Assembly: GCF_041521385.1 (NCBI RefSeq)
Contig: NZ_CP168006.1
Span: 682,001 to 746,000 of the forward strand
Direction of reading: 5' to 3'
Length of the DNA stretch: 64,000 nt
Source: Alcaligenes faecalis
GTDB taxonomy: Bacteria; Pseudomonadota; Gammaproteobacteria; Burkholderiales; Burkholderiaceae_B
The notes beneath the pieces are model-generated. The model saw only the letters and a list, made by a program, of their open reading frames with translations. It made no database searches and had not been told where the DNA came from. The position numbers and the translations under genes were made by a program. This document shows, piece by piece, positions 50,927-58,238 of the stretch; within the stretch, counting starts at the first letter, position 1, and each line of letters opens with the position of its first letter.

Positions 50927-50952
50927 AAGGAGCCGTTTGGCTCCTTATTTTT
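50927..50952 (+). terminator. Terminator after cI
   Basis: AAGGAGCC / GGCTCCTT with GTTT loop, then ATTTTTT on the plus strand. It separates cI from the ParB-methylase pair. Confidence 0.85.
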
Positions 50953-50991
50953 TAACATTGAAGTAGCAAAAATCAATTCGAGAAACTATTT

Positions 50992-52410
50992 ATGAGCCGC
51001 CATCAGTTCAAGACGGTAGAAGCCCCGATAGATGCTTTGTTGCTGGACACCGCTAATCCACGAATCCGTTCCGCCGAGACTCAACAGGAATGCGTCAACC
51101 TAGTAATGAGAAAGCAGTCTCAAATGATTAGGCTAATCAAGAGCATAGCTCAAGATGGCCTAGGAACGATGCCAATTCTTCTGCATCGCCCTGACACTAA
51201 AAAGTCCGAGTGGATAGTAAAAGATGGAAACCGACGCATAACTGCTCTCAAGCTACTGAATAATCCGGCGCTTTGCTCTGAAGAGAGCGTCAGGGAGCAA
51301 ATCAAAACAATATCCGAACAGTACAAGGTGAACATCCCTGCCTCTATTGACTGTTTGGAATCTAGTGACTTGCAAGTCTTGAATCGAGAGGTACTTGCTA
51401 GGCATGGAGGAGCAATGGAGGGTGTGGGTCAACTTGACTGGGAGGCCTACCTGCGTACTGTATTCCAACTGACATCCGGCCTAGCTACTGAAAATAAGAG
51501 AGCAGGTCAATACTTGCTTTGGGCCGAGCGTAACGGGATACTTGTTGGCGACGATTTCCCTATAACAACTCTCACTCGATTCTTCTCTGAATCCAATCTA
51601 CATAGATTGGGGTTTGACATAAAAAATGATCAACTTACTCCCATTCTTGATCCAGAAAAGCTGACTCGTCTAACTCTTAAGGTTATTACCGATTTCGGCG
51701 TCAATAAATTAAACGTCAACAAAGTATTCACAGCAGAGCTTGCATCAGAGTACATCGATCAAGCTCGACAATCAGCTCAAGTAGATGAAATAGACGACAC
51801 CACGCCAACAGAAGAACAGCCCTTTAACCAAAATACTGGTGCGGGTGCGGGTGAAGGGGCAGCGGGAGCAAACGATCAACAGCATGGCGACGCAGAAAAC
51901 GACAAACACCCACAGGAAGAAGCCGAACATAGTGGGCCTCGGACCGGCCGTCCAACTCAGCCAAGAAAACCCTCTTGGGATCGATTAAAGCTCTTCCACA
52001 AAGGCGCACCTGCCCCAGCAATCCCTAGCACGGAAAACAAGCTAAGGAACCTCATCGTTGAACTAAAAGACATCAACGTAAAAAAAGCCCCTCACGCCGT
52101 TGCGGCATTATTGCGTGCCGTGCTAGAACTTAGCTCTAACCACTATGTAGAAAAAAACGCTCTTCGCGCCGACAATCTTGCTAAACGCATCTTGAAATCT
52201 GCTGAGCACATGGAACAAGGCGGTGCCTTAACCACCTCGCAGCTTGAATATGTACGAGCAATCTGTAACAGCGACAAGATGCAGTCCACTGTGCTGAACA
52301 TTGACACCTTGCAAAAGTTTTTGCACCGCGAAAGCCACAATGCCGACTATCAGGTGATCAATACCTTCTGGGACAATCTTGCATGCTACGTCCAATCATG
52401 CTGGCGATGA
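50992..52410 (+). CDS. ParB/Srx-domain protein (472 aa) in the rex position
   Basis: N-terminal ParB-type domain (about residues 12-100): IDALLLDTANPRIRS, QDGLGTMPILL and the signature VKDGNRRITALKLL. A middle helical part is followed by an acidic, Gly/Gln-rich linker (about 265-320) and a C-terminal helical domain of about 140 residues (VKKAPHAVAALLRAVLELSS, FWDNLACYVQSCW). Proteins of this layout occur in mobile elements; some act in phage defence, but no function can be assigned. It is more A+T-rich than the phage core. A D12 methylase follows 60 bp downstream. Confidence 0.72.
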   Translation: MSRHQFKTVEAPIDALLLDTANPRIRSAETQQECVNLVMRKQSQMIRLIKSIAQDGLGTMPILLHRPDTKKSEWIVKDGNRRITALKLLNNPALCSEESVREQIKTISEQYKVNIPASIDCLESSDLQVLNREVLARHGGAMEGVGQLDWEAYLRTVFQLTSGLATENKRAGQYLLWAERNGILVGDDFPITTLTRFFSESNLHRLGFDIKNDQLTPILDPEKLTRLTLKVITDFGVNKLNVNKVFTAELASEYIDQARQSAQVDEIDDTTPTEEQPFNQNTGAGAGEGAAGANDQQHGDAENDKHPQEEAEHSGPRTGRPTQPRKPSWDRLKLFHKGAPAPAIPSTENKLRNLIVELKDINVKKAPHAVAALLRAVLELSSNHYVEKNALRADNLAKRILKSAEHMEQGGALTTSQLEYVRAICNSDKMQSTVLNIDTLQKFLHRESHNADYQVINTFWDNLACYVQSCWR

Positions 52411-52470
52411 CAGAGCTGGCCAACCCCAAACAACATGGGTATCATTACGTCCTAAAGGACGGAATTCTAT

Positions 52471-53331
52471 ATGTATTTCAACACTCCCCTGCGTTACCCC
52501 GGAGGCAAAGGCAAGCTCACGGACTATTTAAAACTCCTGCTTGTACAAAACGACCTTATCGACGGTGAATACTGTGAGCCCTATGCGGGTGGTGCTGGAA
52601 TCGCCCTTAACCTGTTAATGGATGGCTATGTGTCTGCCATCCATCTCAACGACCTCAATCGGGGGGTTTACTCGTTCTGGCGCACCATCCTCACAAAACC
52701 TGATGAGTTTTGCGCTCGTATAGAGAGCACGCCTATAAACATGGATGAGTGGTATAGGCAGCGAGAAACTGCCTTTGATGAATCAGCAAATGAGTTTGAA
52801 GTCGGATTTGCTACTTTCTTTTTGAACCGATGTAACCGTTCTGGCATCATCAAGGGCGGTGTTGTGGGCGGAAAAGCCCAGGAAGGCCCTTGGAAGCTGG
52901 ATGCTCGTTTTAAGAAAGAAGCTTTGATTAATCGCATAGAGAGAATTGCGTTACGGAGTCAGCAGATCCACGTCTATAACCACGATGCCGTAGATCTCAT
53001 CACAGAGGTATTGCCACAACTTCCGTCAAATACCTTGGTGTATCTTGACCCCCCGTACTACGTAAAAGGTTCTGGGCTATATCAAAACTTTTACACTCAT
53101 GAAGACCATGAAAAAATAGCCAAATTAGTACTAGCGAAAATCACTCATCCATGGCTTGTTTCATATGACCATGCGCCTGAGATTATCTCCATGTACCAAG
53201 GTTGCCGGTCCATTTCATACGGTATTAACTACAGCGCGCAAAATCGTTACAAAGGCGCTGAGGCTATGTTTTTTAGTGACTCCCTAAAAATCCCAGATAT
53301 CAAGAACCCCTCCAATATACACGCAGCTTAA
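52471..53331 (+). CDS. D12-class N6-adenine DNA methyltransferase
   Basis: A 286-aa Dam-type enzyme: YPGGKGKL (9-16) and EPYAGGAG (36-43) for the cofactor site and DPPYY (193-197) as catalytic motif IV. The length fits the DpnM/Dam family. GGACGG precedes the ATG at 52471. No cognate restriction enzyme is adjacent; the ParB-fold protein upstream may be its partner, or it is a solitary modifier. Two terminators follow. Confidence 0.9.
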   Translation: MYFNTPLRYPGGKGKLTDYLKLLLVQNDLIDGEYCEPYAGGAGIALNLLMDGYVSAIHLNDLNRGVYSFWRTILTKPDEFCARIESTPINMDEWYRQRETAFDESANEFEVGFATFFLNRCNRSGIIKGGVVGGKAQEGPWKLDARFKKEALINRIERIALRSQQIHVYNHDAVDLITEVLPQLPSNTLVYLDPPYYVKGSGLYQNFYTHEDHEKIAKLVLAKITHPWLVSYDHAPEIISMYQGCRSISYGINYSAQNRYKGAEAMFFSDSLKIPDIKNPSNIHAA

Positions 53332-53373
53332 GCCACTAGGCATTAGGTGTGCTCTCATAAAAGATAAGACTCT

Positions 53374-53395
53374 AGCCCCTCCCGGGGCTTTTTAT
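53374..53395 (+). terminator. First terminator after the methylase gene
   Basis: AGCCCC / GGGGCT with a four-base loop and TTTTATT. Confidence 0.8.
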
Positions 53396-53404
53396 TGCCT
53401 GGAC

Positions 53405-53429
53405 AACCCGCTTCGGCGGGTTTTTCTTT
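53405..53429 (+). terminator. Second terminator after the methylase gene
   Basis: AACCCGC / GCGGGTT with a TTCG tetraloop, then TTTCTTTT. Confidence 0.85.
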
Positions 53430-53478
53430 TCCCGGCTCCCACCCAGCCTATCCAGGCCCAACAGTTAGCCACATTACC

Positions 53479-53509
53479 TTGACCTAAAATACTGTATAGA
53501 TATACAGTG
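53479..53509 (+). promoter_or_regulatory. LexA (SOS) box over a sigma-70-like promoter
   Basis: CTGTATAGATATACAG at 53492-53507 (CTGT-N8-ACAG) with flanking TA and TG matches the Escherichia coli LexA consensus at 18 of 20 positions. It lies across TTGACC (53479-53484), 16 bp, TATACA (53501-53506). LexA bound here would block this promoter. The 64-aa gene at 53613 follows. Confidence 0.88.
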
Positions 53510-53612
53510 CAACTATCCCCCCCTGCCCCGCCATATTGATGCGCTCCACGTAGCTCCCACGAATCAGAGCGCGTATCTAAAACGCCCACTTGTAAGAGAA
53601 GAGCATTGCGAT

Positions 53613-53807
53613 ATGACGAGTAATACCGATAAACCACCAGCGCGACCTCTCGGCCTATCGCTGGAGGATGCCGAAATGGCCCAAAAACGTTCTGCCCAAT
53701 TAGCTGAGCTTATCCCTGTCTTGACTGCCGGACTACAGCCCAACTTGCTGGAACTCGCTATTGAGCTAGCGGAAGACTTGACCAGCGCACTATCTAACCT
53801 ACGTTAA
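53613..53807 (+). CDS. SOS-controlled small protein, 64 aa (candidate antirepressor)
   Basis: Begins MTSNTDKPPARPLGLSLEDA and is helical thereafter (AQKRSAQLAELIPVLTAGLQ, LLELAIELAEDLTSALSNLR). No family recognised. It has its own LexA-box promoter about 100 bp upstream and its own terminator. AGAAGAG lies about 9 bases before the ATG. The CI-like repressor lacks an autocleavage domain, so induction could work as in coliphage 186, where a LexA-controlled small protein inactivates the repressor. That role is an inference. Confidence 0.7.
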   Translation: MTSNTDKPPARPLGLSLEDAEMAQKRSAQLAELIPVLTAGLQPNLLELAIELAEDLTSALSNLR

Positions 53808-53821
53808 TAGCATCACTCCTT

Positions 53822-53840
53822 CCCGCTTCGGCGGGTTTTT
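53822..53840 (+). terminator. Terminator of the SOS gene
   Basis: CCCGC / GCGGG with TTCG tetraloop and five T, 14 bp after the stop codon and just before the PL-like region. Confidence 0.88.
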
Positions 53841-53854
53841 AACCACAAATCAAA

Positions 53855-53895
53855 TAGCGTTGCTATTGACTTTGAATTACTAGCAATGCTAGTAT
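53855..53895 (+). promoter_or_regulatory. PL-like promoter with two repressor operators
   Basis: Operators TAGCGTTGCTA (53855-53865) and TAGCAATGCTA (53881-53891), 26 bp apart, share the TAGC-N3-GCTA pattern of the cI-cro region; the first is identical to the third operator there. Between them lies TTGACT (53866-53871), 18 bp, TAGTAT (53890-53895), reading rightward into the recombination operon. Repressor would cover both promoter elements. Confidence 0.85.
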
Positions 53896-53901
53896 TCATC
53901 C

Positions 53902-54533
53902 AACGCTTCACCAAAACCGCAGAACACCTTTAGGCAAAGCCACGGTAAGTAACGGTACAGAGAGAGCGCCAGCAGCAAAGGCTGCGCCCGCCACGGCGGA
54001 GGCTCTTTAACAAAACGGGAATTCAGGAGAGGGCGCGCAGAGATGCGTGCTTGAAGGCGGAGTCTAGGCCCAGCCCCTTTCGGAGCTGGGTGTGCCGCTA
54101 ACTGCCCAAGAGCATGAGCAAGAACAGTAAGGACCGGACTTGCTTGTAGCTTAAGGACAGTTTGATTGTCAGCTTGATCATGGCATGAGCCCTGATATCG
54201 CTGGCAGGCCTGCCAACTGGTTAGGGTTGGCATTTATATCGCGCTGTGCCTGGCGCTAGCGGTTTGCAAACCTAGGATAGCTCCCCGCGACACTGGTCAG
54301 CCTCGCCTTCCAGTGTCCGGCTCACCGCCCTCTGAAGCATTGACGCCCGATTACGCTCGGCGGCAGCGATGCAACAGAGAGCGGATCACCTTCAGCAACT
54401 TGTGAGGCCGCATCTATAGGGATTCACGGTCCCTAAGCCTCGAAGTATAGCGGACCTGCTGCACCCTCCCCTGAATTTCCGGTTCATTGCCGATGTTGCT
54501 CACCCCACCTATGCGGGGTGTTCGTCCGGCTCA
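53902..54533 (+). other. Long structured leader of the rightward operon, with boxA
   Basis: About 630 bp after the PL-like promoter hold no convincing gene. GCTCTTTAACA at 54002-54012 equals the core of the rrn boxA antitermination element (TGCTCTTTAACA) and is preceded by hairpins GCAGC / GCTGC and CCGCC / GGCGG. Further hairpins follow: CCCAGC / GCTGGG (about 54071-54089), GGTTTGCAAACC (54261-54272), CACTGG / CCAGTG (54291-54315), AGGGA / TCCCT (54418-54434) and CACCCC / GGGGTG (54501-54520). It probably forms an antitermination or regulatory RNA. Confidence 0.6.
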
Positions 54534-54722
54534 ATGGCACCCACAAGCATGGTTGTGGCTCTGCGCGGTATCCCTGCCGTCTCCAGTCCGTCAAAGCACG
54601 GTTTACGGAGAAAGAGGGTGAGGCGTAGACGGCCAAAAACGGAAACGGTCACGCTGGTTGGAATCCCAGCAACGGCCTGGAGACAGGCCGCTTTGGTAAG
54701 CATCAATGGTGGTGCTTACTGA
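54534..54722 (+). CDS. Small arginine-rich protein, 62 aa (candidate antiterminator)
   Basis: Begins MAPTSMVVALRGIPAVSSPS and carries a cluster GLRRKRVRRRRPK followed by TETVTLVGIPATAW. The arginine-rich stretch resembles RNA-binding motifs of lambda N-like proteins, and the gene is first in the PL operon. There is no convincing ribosome site, so it may be non-coding leader instead. Confidence 0.35.
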   Translation: MAPTSMVVALRGIPAVSSPSKHGLRRKRVRRRRPKTETVTLVGIPATAWRQAALVSINGGAY

Positions 54723-54735
54723 AGCGAGGTAATCA

Positions 54736-55041
54736 ATGAATGCCCAGCAACAAACCACATCGGTGGGCGTAGGCCTGTCAGACCACAAGGAACTGGAGAT
54801 CGAGCGCGAACTGTTTTTGCAGCGCAATGGATTGTCCCAGCTTGAATCGTCAGTGGGGCGACTCCTGGAACGCCTGGAACAAGTTATGCGACCTTCGGAT
54901 CCTCCCGGCGCGAACGCTTGCGGCGAGCCGGAGAAATTTCCTCAAACATCACTTGGCGATGCCCTGCGCACAAACTCCAACCGAATCGGTGGACTGAATG
55001 AGGCGGTATCTGACGCACTGTGCCGCCTGGAGCTGTCCTAA
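54736..55041 (+). CDS. Hypothetical early protein, 101 aa
   Basis: Begins MNAQQQTTSVGVGLSDHKEL behind GAGGTAATCA. Predicted coiled coil (residues 20-50, LEIERELFLQRNGLSQLES) and a second helix near the end. Unknown function; conserved-looking accessory gene of the PL operon. Confidence 0.65.
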   Translation: MNAQQQTTSVGVGLSDHKELEIERELFLQRNGLSQLESSVGRLLERLEQVMRPSDPPGANACGEPEKFPQTSLGDALRTNSNRIGGLNEAVSDALCRLELS

Positions 55042-55122
55042 TCCACCCTGGCCCCTTGGCGGGCCTTATCCGAGGCGGGTTTCATTGAGAGCCGCGCCGG
55101 ATGGCAACCAACGGAGAAGCCC

Positions 55123-55461
55123 ATGTCCGCATTTTGTGTATTTGGAATGATCGAGCCGCTGGCCAAGACGCTGGCGGCTCGCAAAGCCCCCCCTAAGAAG
55201 GAACTGGAGAAGATGACAGCTGAGGATCTACGGCAGTGGTACGCGGATCGTGCTGCAAAGATTTTCGAGTCAGCCAGGCATCGCCAAGTATCGCCTGAAT
55301 TTGATGCCCCTCAGTTCTGCCGTGATTGGATTGAACTGGCTCAAAAAACAGTCAAAAGCAATGGTTTACGAGTCATGGTTCGCGGCCCTAAGCCCGATGG
55401 AAGGCCAAATAAACGAACAGGAAAGATTCCGATGACGTGGCTCAATTACGCGGATAAATAG
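55123..55461 (+). CDS. Hypothetical early protein, 112 aa
   Basis: Begins MSAFCVFGMIEPLAKTLAAR behind GGAGAAGCCC. Basic, helical, ending RPNKRTGKIPMTWLNYADK. It resembles uncharacterised small proteins of other prophages; no motif. Next gene starts 9 bp downstream. Confidence 0.65.
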   Translation: MSAFCVFGMIEPLAKTLAARKAPPKKELEKMTAEDLRQWYADRAAKIFESARHRQVSPEFDAPQFCRDWIELAQKTVKSNGLRVMVRGPKPDGRPNKRTGKIPMTWLNYADK

Positions 55462-55470
55462 GAGATAGAC

Positions 55471-55551
55471 ATGAAACAGCAGGACAAACCAATGCGCTGG
55501 CCCGCAGATTTTCCGGGCAAGCATGACAAAGACCCATCAACGCCTGCATGA
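55471..55551 (+). CDS. Very small protein, 26 aa
   Basis: MKQQDKPMRWPADFPGKHDK and six more residues, behind a strong GGAGATAGAC site, 9 bp after the preceding gene. Too short to classify; supported only by the ribosome site and spacing. Confidence 0.4.
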   Translation: MKQQDKPMRWPADFPGKHDKDPSTPA

Positions 55552-56122
55552 CTCGTGGCAAGTAGTAGCGAGGTCCAGGCAGCCCCTCTTATGAGGGGCA
55601 TCATCAAGGCGGCGGCGTGGAAAGCAGACACGCAAAACTGTCGCATATGAAGTCGGACGGAAGATTGCGACCATTCCCGGGTGGCATAGCTAAGAGTCTC
55701 CGAAGCCGACACAGCAGGAGTAGCGCCCTGCCCGCCTTGATGATGGTGAGCAGCAAACCAGCAGGCACCGGATCGAGTAATCCGGCCAGCCAGGAATAAC
55801 GGGGATGATGTGCCGCTGGCCTCCCCGCCGCTGGCATACGGGTAGCACCCGGCAAGCCACACGCCAGCCTGAGAGCGCACAGGCCCATGGCCCGCATGGT
55901 GAGAGCGGGCACCCTCCAGCCGCAGCATTCCTACTCCCTTAACCAATTCGATATCAAACCCGCCCACGCCATGGGCGGCGGGAGTGCTGCGACTAGAGGG
56001 CATAGAACTCCAGAACCTGCCAATACCGACTTGCGCGCGCAAGTCGTGACGGTGGGGGATGCAAACTAACCCTCTTCCTATTCTCAAGCGCCGGACGCGG
56101 CGCAATCCCCCCGGAGCTAACC
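55552..56122 (+). other. Second long non-coding interval of the early operon
   Basis: About 570 bp without a convincing gene. It contains a hairpin CCCCTC / GAGGGG (about 55585-55600) and many short G+C-rich palindromes, for example CCATGGGCGG near 55970. Frames crossing it on either strand have no ribosome site and unlikely composition. It may encode structured RNA or be decayed coding sequence. Confidence 0.45.
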
Positions 56123-56482
56123 ATGAACGCTTTTGCTATGCGTGAGATAGACGCGCACGAGCTGGCGGAGCGCCGCCGCGAAGTTATTGCACAGCAGATC
56201 AAGGATTGCCTGATCGGCAAGTCCCAGGCGGTGCTGATGTCGTGGGACCGCCCTGACCTTCCCAACCTCAAAAGCCGCGCCGATCTGCTGGAAGTCATGA
56301 GCGACCAGCTTATTTCCTACGAGAAATCAGACGCAATCGGCCCCTTTCTGAAAGCCATGCTCACCAATGACCCGGTTTACGCCAACGGCCTGAACGCCCA
56401 TATCAACGCTCTGATTCTGAGCTGGGCTGATGCCAGCCACGACGCAATGACAGCGCAGGAACTGGAGGCGTTGCCGTGCTAG
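56123..56482 (+). CDS. Hypothetical early protein, 119 aa
   Basis: Begins MNAFAMREIDAHELAERRRE behind GGAGCTAACC. Helical and soluble (KSRADLLEVMSDQLISYEKS). Unknown function. Its last codons overlap the start of a small membrane peptide. Confidence 0.62.
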   Translation: MNAFAMREIDAHELAERRREVIAQQIKDCLIGKSQAVLMSWDRPDLPNLKSRADLLEVMSDQLISYEKSDAIGPFLKAMLTNDPVYANGLNAHINALILSWADASHDAMTAQELEALPC

Positions 56483-56592
56483 ACCTCGCCGCTTTCATTC
56501 TTGGCATCGTCACATTGCTTGCCATTGTCTTTGGTTGCATGGGCTTTGCTTACCTAATTTCAGAAGTAATCAGTATCTGGAGGCAGCCATGA
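56476..56592 (+). CDS. Small membrane protein, 38 aa
   Basis: Starts at GTG 56476 inside the end of the preceding gene: MLDLAAFILGIVTLLAIVFG, then CMGFAYLISEV. A single membrane helix fills most of it. It ends in an ATGA overlap with the next gene, and GGCG lies upstream. Overlaps at both ends support it. Confidence 0.5.
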   Translation: MLDLAAFILGIVTLLAIVFGCMGFAYLISEVISIWRQP

Positions 56593-56984
56593 GCTACAAC
56601 TACGCGCAACTGCGTGCGGCGCTGGCAAACGGGCCCACGCCGGGCCCACGATCCATCAACGAAGTAGGCGACTCACACCGGATAGTCGTTCGAGGCAGTA
56701 GTGTTAGTGGCGTCATGGCGTTCGTCGAAACCGGGTGGCCCCACCCAGAGCAGCAGTCTGAACAGCGCGCCAATGCCTTGCTGATCGCAGCGGCCAATCC
56801 TGAAACCATCTGCGCGCTACTCGTAGAGCGAGACGCCCAAGCGGCTGAGATTGAGCGACTTAAAAAAGCCCTGCGTGTCGCTGTCCTTGCACTAGCTCAC
56901 GCCACTGAAGAGCACGGGAAGGCCTACGAGCCAGCCTATGACGCAGTTCAGATCGCCTTATACGGAGACCCCGATGCCTCATAG
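56589..56984 (+). CDS. Ead/Ea22-like early protein, 131 aa
   Basis: Begins MSYNYAQLRAALANGPTPGP behind GGAGG. It shows NPETICALLVERDAQAAEIE and RLKKAL, the segment typical of phage Ead/Ea22-type proteins of the early left operon. Function unknown. I chose the ATG at 56589 over an in-frame start at 56535. Confidence 0.65.
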   Translation: MSYNYAQLRAALANGPTPGPRSINEVGDSHRIVVRGSSVSGVMAFVETGWPHPEQQSEQRANALLIAAANPETICALLVERDAQAAEIERLKKALRVAVLALAHATEEHGKAYEPAYDAVQIALYGDPDAS

Positions 56985-57162
56985 CCAAAACCCCGGCTTC
57001 CCCCGCACTCGCCGCCGTAACCCTTTCGATGGCCAGGGATGCTACGCACCAAATAGCAGCACCCCGCCTTGGGGGTGGTTCCTAACCCTACTCATTGCCA
57101 TTGCAGTCTGCGGGCTGCTTTTTTTCGGCCCGACTCTGGTGGCCCGAGCGATTGGAGCATGA
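56974..57162 (+). CDS. Small membrane protein, 62 aa
   Basis: Begins MPHSQNPGFPRTRRRNPFDG behind GGAGACCCCG and ends with one membrane helix (WFLTLLIAIAVCGLLFFG). A positively charged N-terminus suggests an N-in topology. It overlaps the preceding gene by 11 bp. Function unknown. Confidence 0.6.
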   Translation: MPHSQNPGFPRTRRRNPFDGQGCYAPNSSTPPWGWFLTLLIAIAVCGLLFFGPTLVARAIGA

Positions 57163-57163
57163 C

Positions 57164-58231
57164 ATGACCGAAGTCTTAGAGTTGACGGAACTGCCGCCAG
57201 CAGAAACGGCGCTGCAAATCTACCAAACAGCGAAAGGCCTGGACCCTTACATTGAGCGCATCCGCCAAGAAGTGACTGGTCACGAACCGGACTTGAAAAC
57301 AAAGAAAGGCCGTGACGCGATTGCAAGCCGGGCATTCAAGGTCCGCAAGATCAAAACTGCCTTGGATGGCTTGGGTAAAGAGCAGGTGGACAGGCTCAAG
57401 GAAATCCCGAAGCTGATCGACGCTGAACGTAAGCGCATGCGAGAAACGCTGGATGCGCTGGCAGATGAAGTCCGCAAGCCACTCACAGACTGGGAAGAAG
57501 CAGAGGCCAGCCGGGTAGCACTACATCGTGCCGACCTGGACGGTATGGCCGAGCAAGCCCGAGAAGTCGGCGGGCTTGATGTTGAAGCCCTGCGCCAGCG
57601 TATCGCAACAGTTGAATCTGCGGTGATTGGTGAGTCCTGGGAAGAGTTTGAGGCCGAGGCTCACCGAGTCAAAGCCAAGGCACTGGAAATCCTGAACGCA
57701 GCCCTGACTGAGCGCCAAAATTACGAAGCCGAGCAGGCAGAACTAGCCGAGCTACGACGCAAGCAGACCGAGCAAGAACAGAAAGACCGCGAGGCGGAGA
57801 TTGCCCGACAAGCGGCCGAGAAGGCCCGCGCCGACGCGGAAGCCAAGGCCCAGGCTGAACGCGATGCTGCAGCCAAGCGCGAAGCAGACGCAAAAGCCGC
57901 CCAAGCTAAGGCCGAGCAAGACGCCAAGGACGCAGCCGAACGTCAGCGCCGCGCCGAAGAACAGGCCGAAGCTGAACGTCTTGCATCGGTCGAGCGGGCC
58001 AAGCAAGCCGCTGAGGCTGCACGTCAGACCGAAATCAAGCGCCAAGCCGACGCCAAGGCAGCCGAAGATGCAGCACAGCGAAAACGCGAGGCCGATATCG
58101 CGCATAAAGCCAGCATCAACAATGCCGCCCTGGCTGCATTCATTGAGAACGGCTTGCCCGACGCATGTGCTAAGCAAGCCGTAATTCTGATCGCTAAGGG
58201 CCTGATCCCAGCTATCCGAATCCAATATTGA
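57164..58231 (+). CDS. Coiled-coil early protein next to recombination genes, 355 aa
   Basis: Begins MTEVLELTELPPAETALQIY behind GGAGCATGAC. The first 200 residues (GLDPYIERIRQEVTG, TKKGRDAIASRAFKVRKIKT) resemble DUF1351-like proteins that accompany phage annealases. Residues about 195-320 are a long Ala/Lys/Glu/Arg coiled coil. The closing 30 residues (FIENGLPDACAKQAVILIAK) form a conserved end. It lies 8 bp before the ERF gene and probably assists recombination. Confidence 0.7.
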   Translation: MTEVLELTELPPAETALQIYQTAKGLDPYIERIRQEVTGHEPDLKTKKGRDAIASRAFKVRKIKTALDGLGKEQVDRLKEIPKLIDAERKRMRETLDALADEVRKPLTDWEEAEASRVALHRADLDGMAEQAREVGGLDVEALRQRIATVESAVIGESWEEFEAEAHRVKAKALEILNAALTERQNYEAEQAELAELRRKQTEQEQKDREAEIARQAAEKARADAEAKAQAERDAAAKREADAKAAQAKAEQDAKDAAERQRRAEEQAEAERLASVERAKQAAEAARQTEIKRQADAKAAEDAAQRKREADIAHKASINNAALAAFIENGLPDACAKQAVILIAKGLIPAIRIQY

Positions 58232-58238
58232 GGACACC

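Noticed and set aside
55446..56105. 219-codon minus-strand frame across the early-operon gap
   Set aside because: No ribosome site, odd composition rich in Ser, Gly, Ala and Cys, and it ends inside a plus-strand gene; probably chance in G+C-rich DNA.
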